In this document: positions 12,583 to 14,968 of the stretch, in pieces
How the letters are laid out: every line of letters starts with the position of its first letter
Numbering within the stretch: the first letter of the stretch is position 1
Assembly: GCA_900556625.1 (NCBI GenBank)
Contig: USPQ01000066.1
Span: 1 to 14,968, forward strand
Length of the DNA stretch: 14,968 nt
Direction: 5' to 3'
Source: an uncultured Bacteroides sp.
GTDB taxonomy: Bacteria; Bacteroidota; Bacteroidia; Bacteroidales; Bacteroidaceae
The notes under the pieces: generated by a model
Database searches by the model: none
What the model was told of the DNA's origin: nothing
Seen by the model: the letters and a program-made list of their open reading frames with translations, nothing else
Made by a program: the position numbers and the translations under genes

Positions 12583-14526
12583 ATGAATAATGAACCGATA
12601 TATAACTTGCTAAACACTATTGATTACCCCGAAGATCTACGGAAACTAAACGTAGAACAACTACCGGAAGTATGCAATGAACTGAGGCAAGACATTATTA
12701 AAGAGCTATGCTGCAATCCGGGACATTTCGCTGCGAGTTTGGGGACAGTGGAATTGACCGTAGCCTTACACTACGTCTACAATACGCCTTATGACCGTAT
12801 TGTGTGGGATGTGGGTCATCAGGCATACGGACACAAGATTCTTACGGGACGACGGGAAGCTTTCTCCACCAACCGGAAGTTGGGAGGAATCCGTCCTTTT
12901 CCTTCACCGGAGGAGAGTGAATACGATACTTTCACCTGCGGACATGCATCCAATTCTATTTCTGCTGCTCTCGGCATGGCAGTTGCCGCTGCTCAGAACG
13001 GAGATTCCAACCGTCATGTCATAGCTGTCATCGGTGATGGTTCGATGAGTGGCGGACTGGCTTTCGAGGGACTGAACAATTCATCAACCACCTCGAACAA
13101 CCTGCTCATTATCTTGAATGATAACGACATGGCAATCGACCGTAGTGTTGGCGGTATGAAACAGTATCTTTTCAACATGACAACTTCCAACCGCTACAAC
13201 CAGCTACGTTTCAAGTTGTCACGAATGCTGTTCAAACTCGGTATTTTAAACGAAGAACGCCGCAAAGCCCTTATACGTTTCGGCAACAGCCTGAAATCAA
13301 TGGCTGCACAACAACAAAACATCTTCGAGGGAATGAACATCCGCTACTTCGGTCCTATCGACGGACACGATGTGAAGAACCTCGCCCGCATATTACGGGA
13401 TATAAAAGACCTGCAAGGACCTAAAATCCTGCACTTACATACCATAAAAGGAAAAGGATTCGCCCCGGCAGAGATGCACGCTACCGAATGGCATGCGCCC
13501 GGCAAGTTCGATCCTGTCACCGGCGAGCGTTTTATTGCCAATACGGAAGGAATGCCTCCTCTCTTTCAGGATGTTTTCGGAAATACGCTTGTGGAACTGG
13601 CCGAAGCCAATCCTAAAATTGTAGGCGTTACCCCGGCCATGCCCAGTGGCTGTTCGATGAACATACTGATGTCTAAAATGCCTAAACGGGCTTTCGATGT
13701 AGGAATTGCCGAAGGACACGCCGTCACCTTCTCCGGAGGTATGGCAAAAGACGGTTTGCAACCTTTCTGCAACATCTATTCTTCGTTCATGCAGCGGGCT
13801 TATGATAATATCATCCACGATGTAGCTATCCAGAACTTGCCTGTTGTCTTTTGTCTCGACCGTGCCGGACTGGTAGGCGAAGACGGGCCTACTCATCACG
13901 GAGTTTTTGACATGGCTTATCTGCGTCCGATACCTAACCTGACGATTGCATCGCCTATGGATGAACATGAATTACGCCGTCTGATGTACACAGCCCAACT
14001 GCCTGACAAAGGTCCGTTTGCCATACGTTACCCCAGAGGTCGCGGAGTATTAGTCGACTGGAAATGTCCGCTCGAAGAAATTACCGTAGGTAAGGGACGG
14101 AAATTGAAGGACGGTAAAGACCTCGCAGTTATCAGCATAGGTCCTATCGGAAATAAAGCGGCTACTGCCATTGCCCGTGCCGAAACCGAATCGGGCAAAA
14201 GCATTGCACATTACGATTTAAGATTCCTCAAACCACTGGATGAAGGACTGCTGCACGAGGTAGGCCGGAAGTTCCGCCACATCGTTACCATAGAAGATGG
14301 AGTGATTCAGGGAGGAATGGGAAGTGCCGTACTCGAATTTATGGCCGACCATGAATATACTCCGACCGTGAAACGCATCGGAATCCCAGATAAATTCGTT
14401 CAACATGGCACAATAGCACAACTATACCAACTCTGCGGAATGGATGAAGACAGCATCACTAAAGAACTTTTAAAGCAATGCGCACTTCAGCTAAGCATGA
14501 GTGGAGTTAAAGAATTAACCAACTGA
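12583..14526 (+). CDS. dxs: 1-deoxy-D-xylulose-5-phosphate synthase
   Basis: DXS condenses pyruvate with glyceraldehyde 3-phosphate, using thiamine diphosphate, to make DXP, the first intermediate of the MEP isoprenoid pathway and a precursor for thiamine and pyridoxal. The protein has 647 residues. Visible features: H48 in NPGHFA and H79 in WDVGHQAYGHK (active-site histidines), the ThDP motif GDG (151-153) with its Asn at 181, catalytic E377 in IAEGHAVTFSGG (E. coli has AEQHA), DRAGLVGEDGPTHHG (426-440), RYPRGRG (482-488), and a transketolase C-terminal domain. The frame is open upstream to 12523, but the start at 12583 is chosen because a consensus promoter box at 12556-12563 lies inside the longer frame and the protein then begins normally. 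trkA follows 2 nt after the stop, so the two share a transcript. Confidence 0.96.
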   Translation: MNNEPIYNLLNTIDYPEDLRKLNVEQLPEVCNELRQDIIKELCCNPGHFAASLGTVELTVALHYVYNTPYDRIVWDVGHQAYGHKILTGRREAFSTNRKLGGIRPFPSPEESEYDTFTCGHASNSISAALGMAVAAAQNGDSNRHVIAVIGDGSMSGGLAFEGLNNSSTTSNNLLIILNDNDMAIDRSVGGMKQYLFNMTTSNRYNQLRFKLSRMLFKLGILNEERRKALIRFGNSLKSMAAQQQNIFEGMNIRYFGPIDGHDVKNLARILRDIKDLQGPKILHLHTIKGKGFAPAEMHATEWHAPGKFDPVTGERFIANTEGMPPLFQDVFGNTLVELAEANPKIVGVTPAMPSGCSMNILMSKMPKRAFDVGIAEGHAVTFSGGMAKDGLQPFCNIYSSFMQRAYDNIIHDVAIQNLPVVFCLDRAGLVGEDGPTHHGVFDMAYLRPIPNLTIASPMDEHELRRLMYTAQLPDKGPFAIRYPRGRGVLVDWKCPLEEITVGKGRKLKDGKDLAVISIGPIGNKAATAIARAETESGKSIAHYDLRFLKPLDEGLLHEVGRKFRHIVTIEDGVIQGGMGSAVLEFMADHEYTPTVKRIGIPDKFVQHGTIAQLYQLCGMDEDSITKELLKQCALQLSMSGVKELTN

Positions 14527-14528
14527 AA

Positions 14529-14968
14529 ATGAAGATTATTATTGCAGGGGCCGGTAACGTAGGCACCCACCTGGCTAAATTATTGTCCCGGGAAAAACAG
14601 GATATCATCCTAATGGACGATGACGAGGAAAAACTAACCGCACTTAGTTCCAACTTCGATTTGCTGACGGTCACCGCCTCCCCTTCTTCTATTTCCGGTT
14701 TAAAGGAAGTAGGTGTGAAAGAAGCCGACTTGTTCATTGCCGTCACCCCGGACGAGAGCAGGAACATGACCGCTTGTATGCTGGCTACCAACTTAGGAGC
14801 CAAAAAGACCGTTGCCCGCATCGACAACTACGAATATCTTCTGCCCAAAAATAAAGAATTCTTTCAGAAACTGGGCGTAGACTCCCTGATTTATCCGGAA
14901 ATGCTTGCCGCTAAAGAAATCGTATCTTCCATGCGCATGAGCTGGGTACGCCAATGGTGGGAGTTCTG
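14529..14968 (+). CDS. trkA: Trk potassium uptake protein TrkA (partial, 3' cut)
   Basis: The first 146 codons are in the window and the gene runs off the right edge. The product begins MKIIIAGAGNVGTHLAKLL, a Rossmann nucleotide-binding fold with GAGNVG at 7-12 and an acidic DDDEE patch (about 30-34) at the end of the second strand. DLFIAVTPDESRNM and ARIDNYEYL are typical RCK/KTN domain segments. TrkA is the cytoplasmic NAD(H)/nucleotide-binding regulator of the TrkH/TrkG potassium channel. Full-length TrkA has two RCK modules (about 450 residues); only the first is visible. It starts 2 nt after the dxs stop, suggesting translational coupling. trkH is expected next but lies outside the window. 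Family assignment is firm. Confidence 0.93.
   Translation, partial: MKIIIAGAGNVGTHLAKLLSREKQDIILMDDDEEKLTALSSNFDLLTVTASPSSISGLKEVGVKEADLFIAVTPDESRNMTACMLATNLGAKKTVARIDNYEYLLPKNKEFFQKLGVDSLIYPEMLAAKEIVSSMRMSWVRQWWEF

Overview
The window reads as a chromosomal segment of a gut Bacteroides (B. thetaiotaomicron/ovatus type). Four things support this. The proteins are typical of Bacteroides (murF-alr fusion, GSCFA protein, TatA/TatC without TatB, dxs followed by trkA). Several genes have a Bacteroides -7 promoter box (TAnnTTTG) upstream. Shine-Dalgarno sequences are mostly absent. Coding is dense at moderate G+C. I see no insertion sequence, phage gene, tRNA, rRNA or CRISPR array.

Region 1 (1-4123, + strand) is a uronate-catabolism block. 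It holds a GatC-like PTS membrane component, the 5-keto-4-deoxyuronate isomerase KduI carrying an N-terminal signal peptide, a strong hairpin, then a hexuronate-type (ACS family) MFS transporter with its own upstream region and terminator. These look like accessory genes for using unsaturated uronates released by polysaccharide lyases from pectin or glycosaminoglycans. The predicted export of KduI and the lack of any EIIA/EIIB partner here are the most unusual points.

Region 2 (4124-4423) has no protein gene. It holds hairpin terminators and, on the minus strand, a compact promoter-to-terminator unit that looks like a small RNA of about 70 nt.

Region 3 (4424-12469, minus strand) is housekeeping in three transcription units. 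They are a large Dna2-like nuclease-helicase with a promoter almost touching its start codon, tatA-tatC, and a GSCFA protein gene overlapping murF-alr (peptidoglycan precursor synthesis). A palindromic element built of 10-bp repeats separates murF-alr from the tat promoter.

Region 4 (12470-14968, + strand) is dxs (first step of the MEP isoprenoid pathway) followed after 2 nt by trkA (potassium uptake regulator), cut by the window end. The dxs promoter is divergent from the GSCFA promoter within about 110 bp.

Most genes are ordinary core functions. The parts worth a second look are the uronate block, the putative small RNA, the Cas4/Dna2-like fusion without obvious Fe-S cysteines, and the GSCFA protein.
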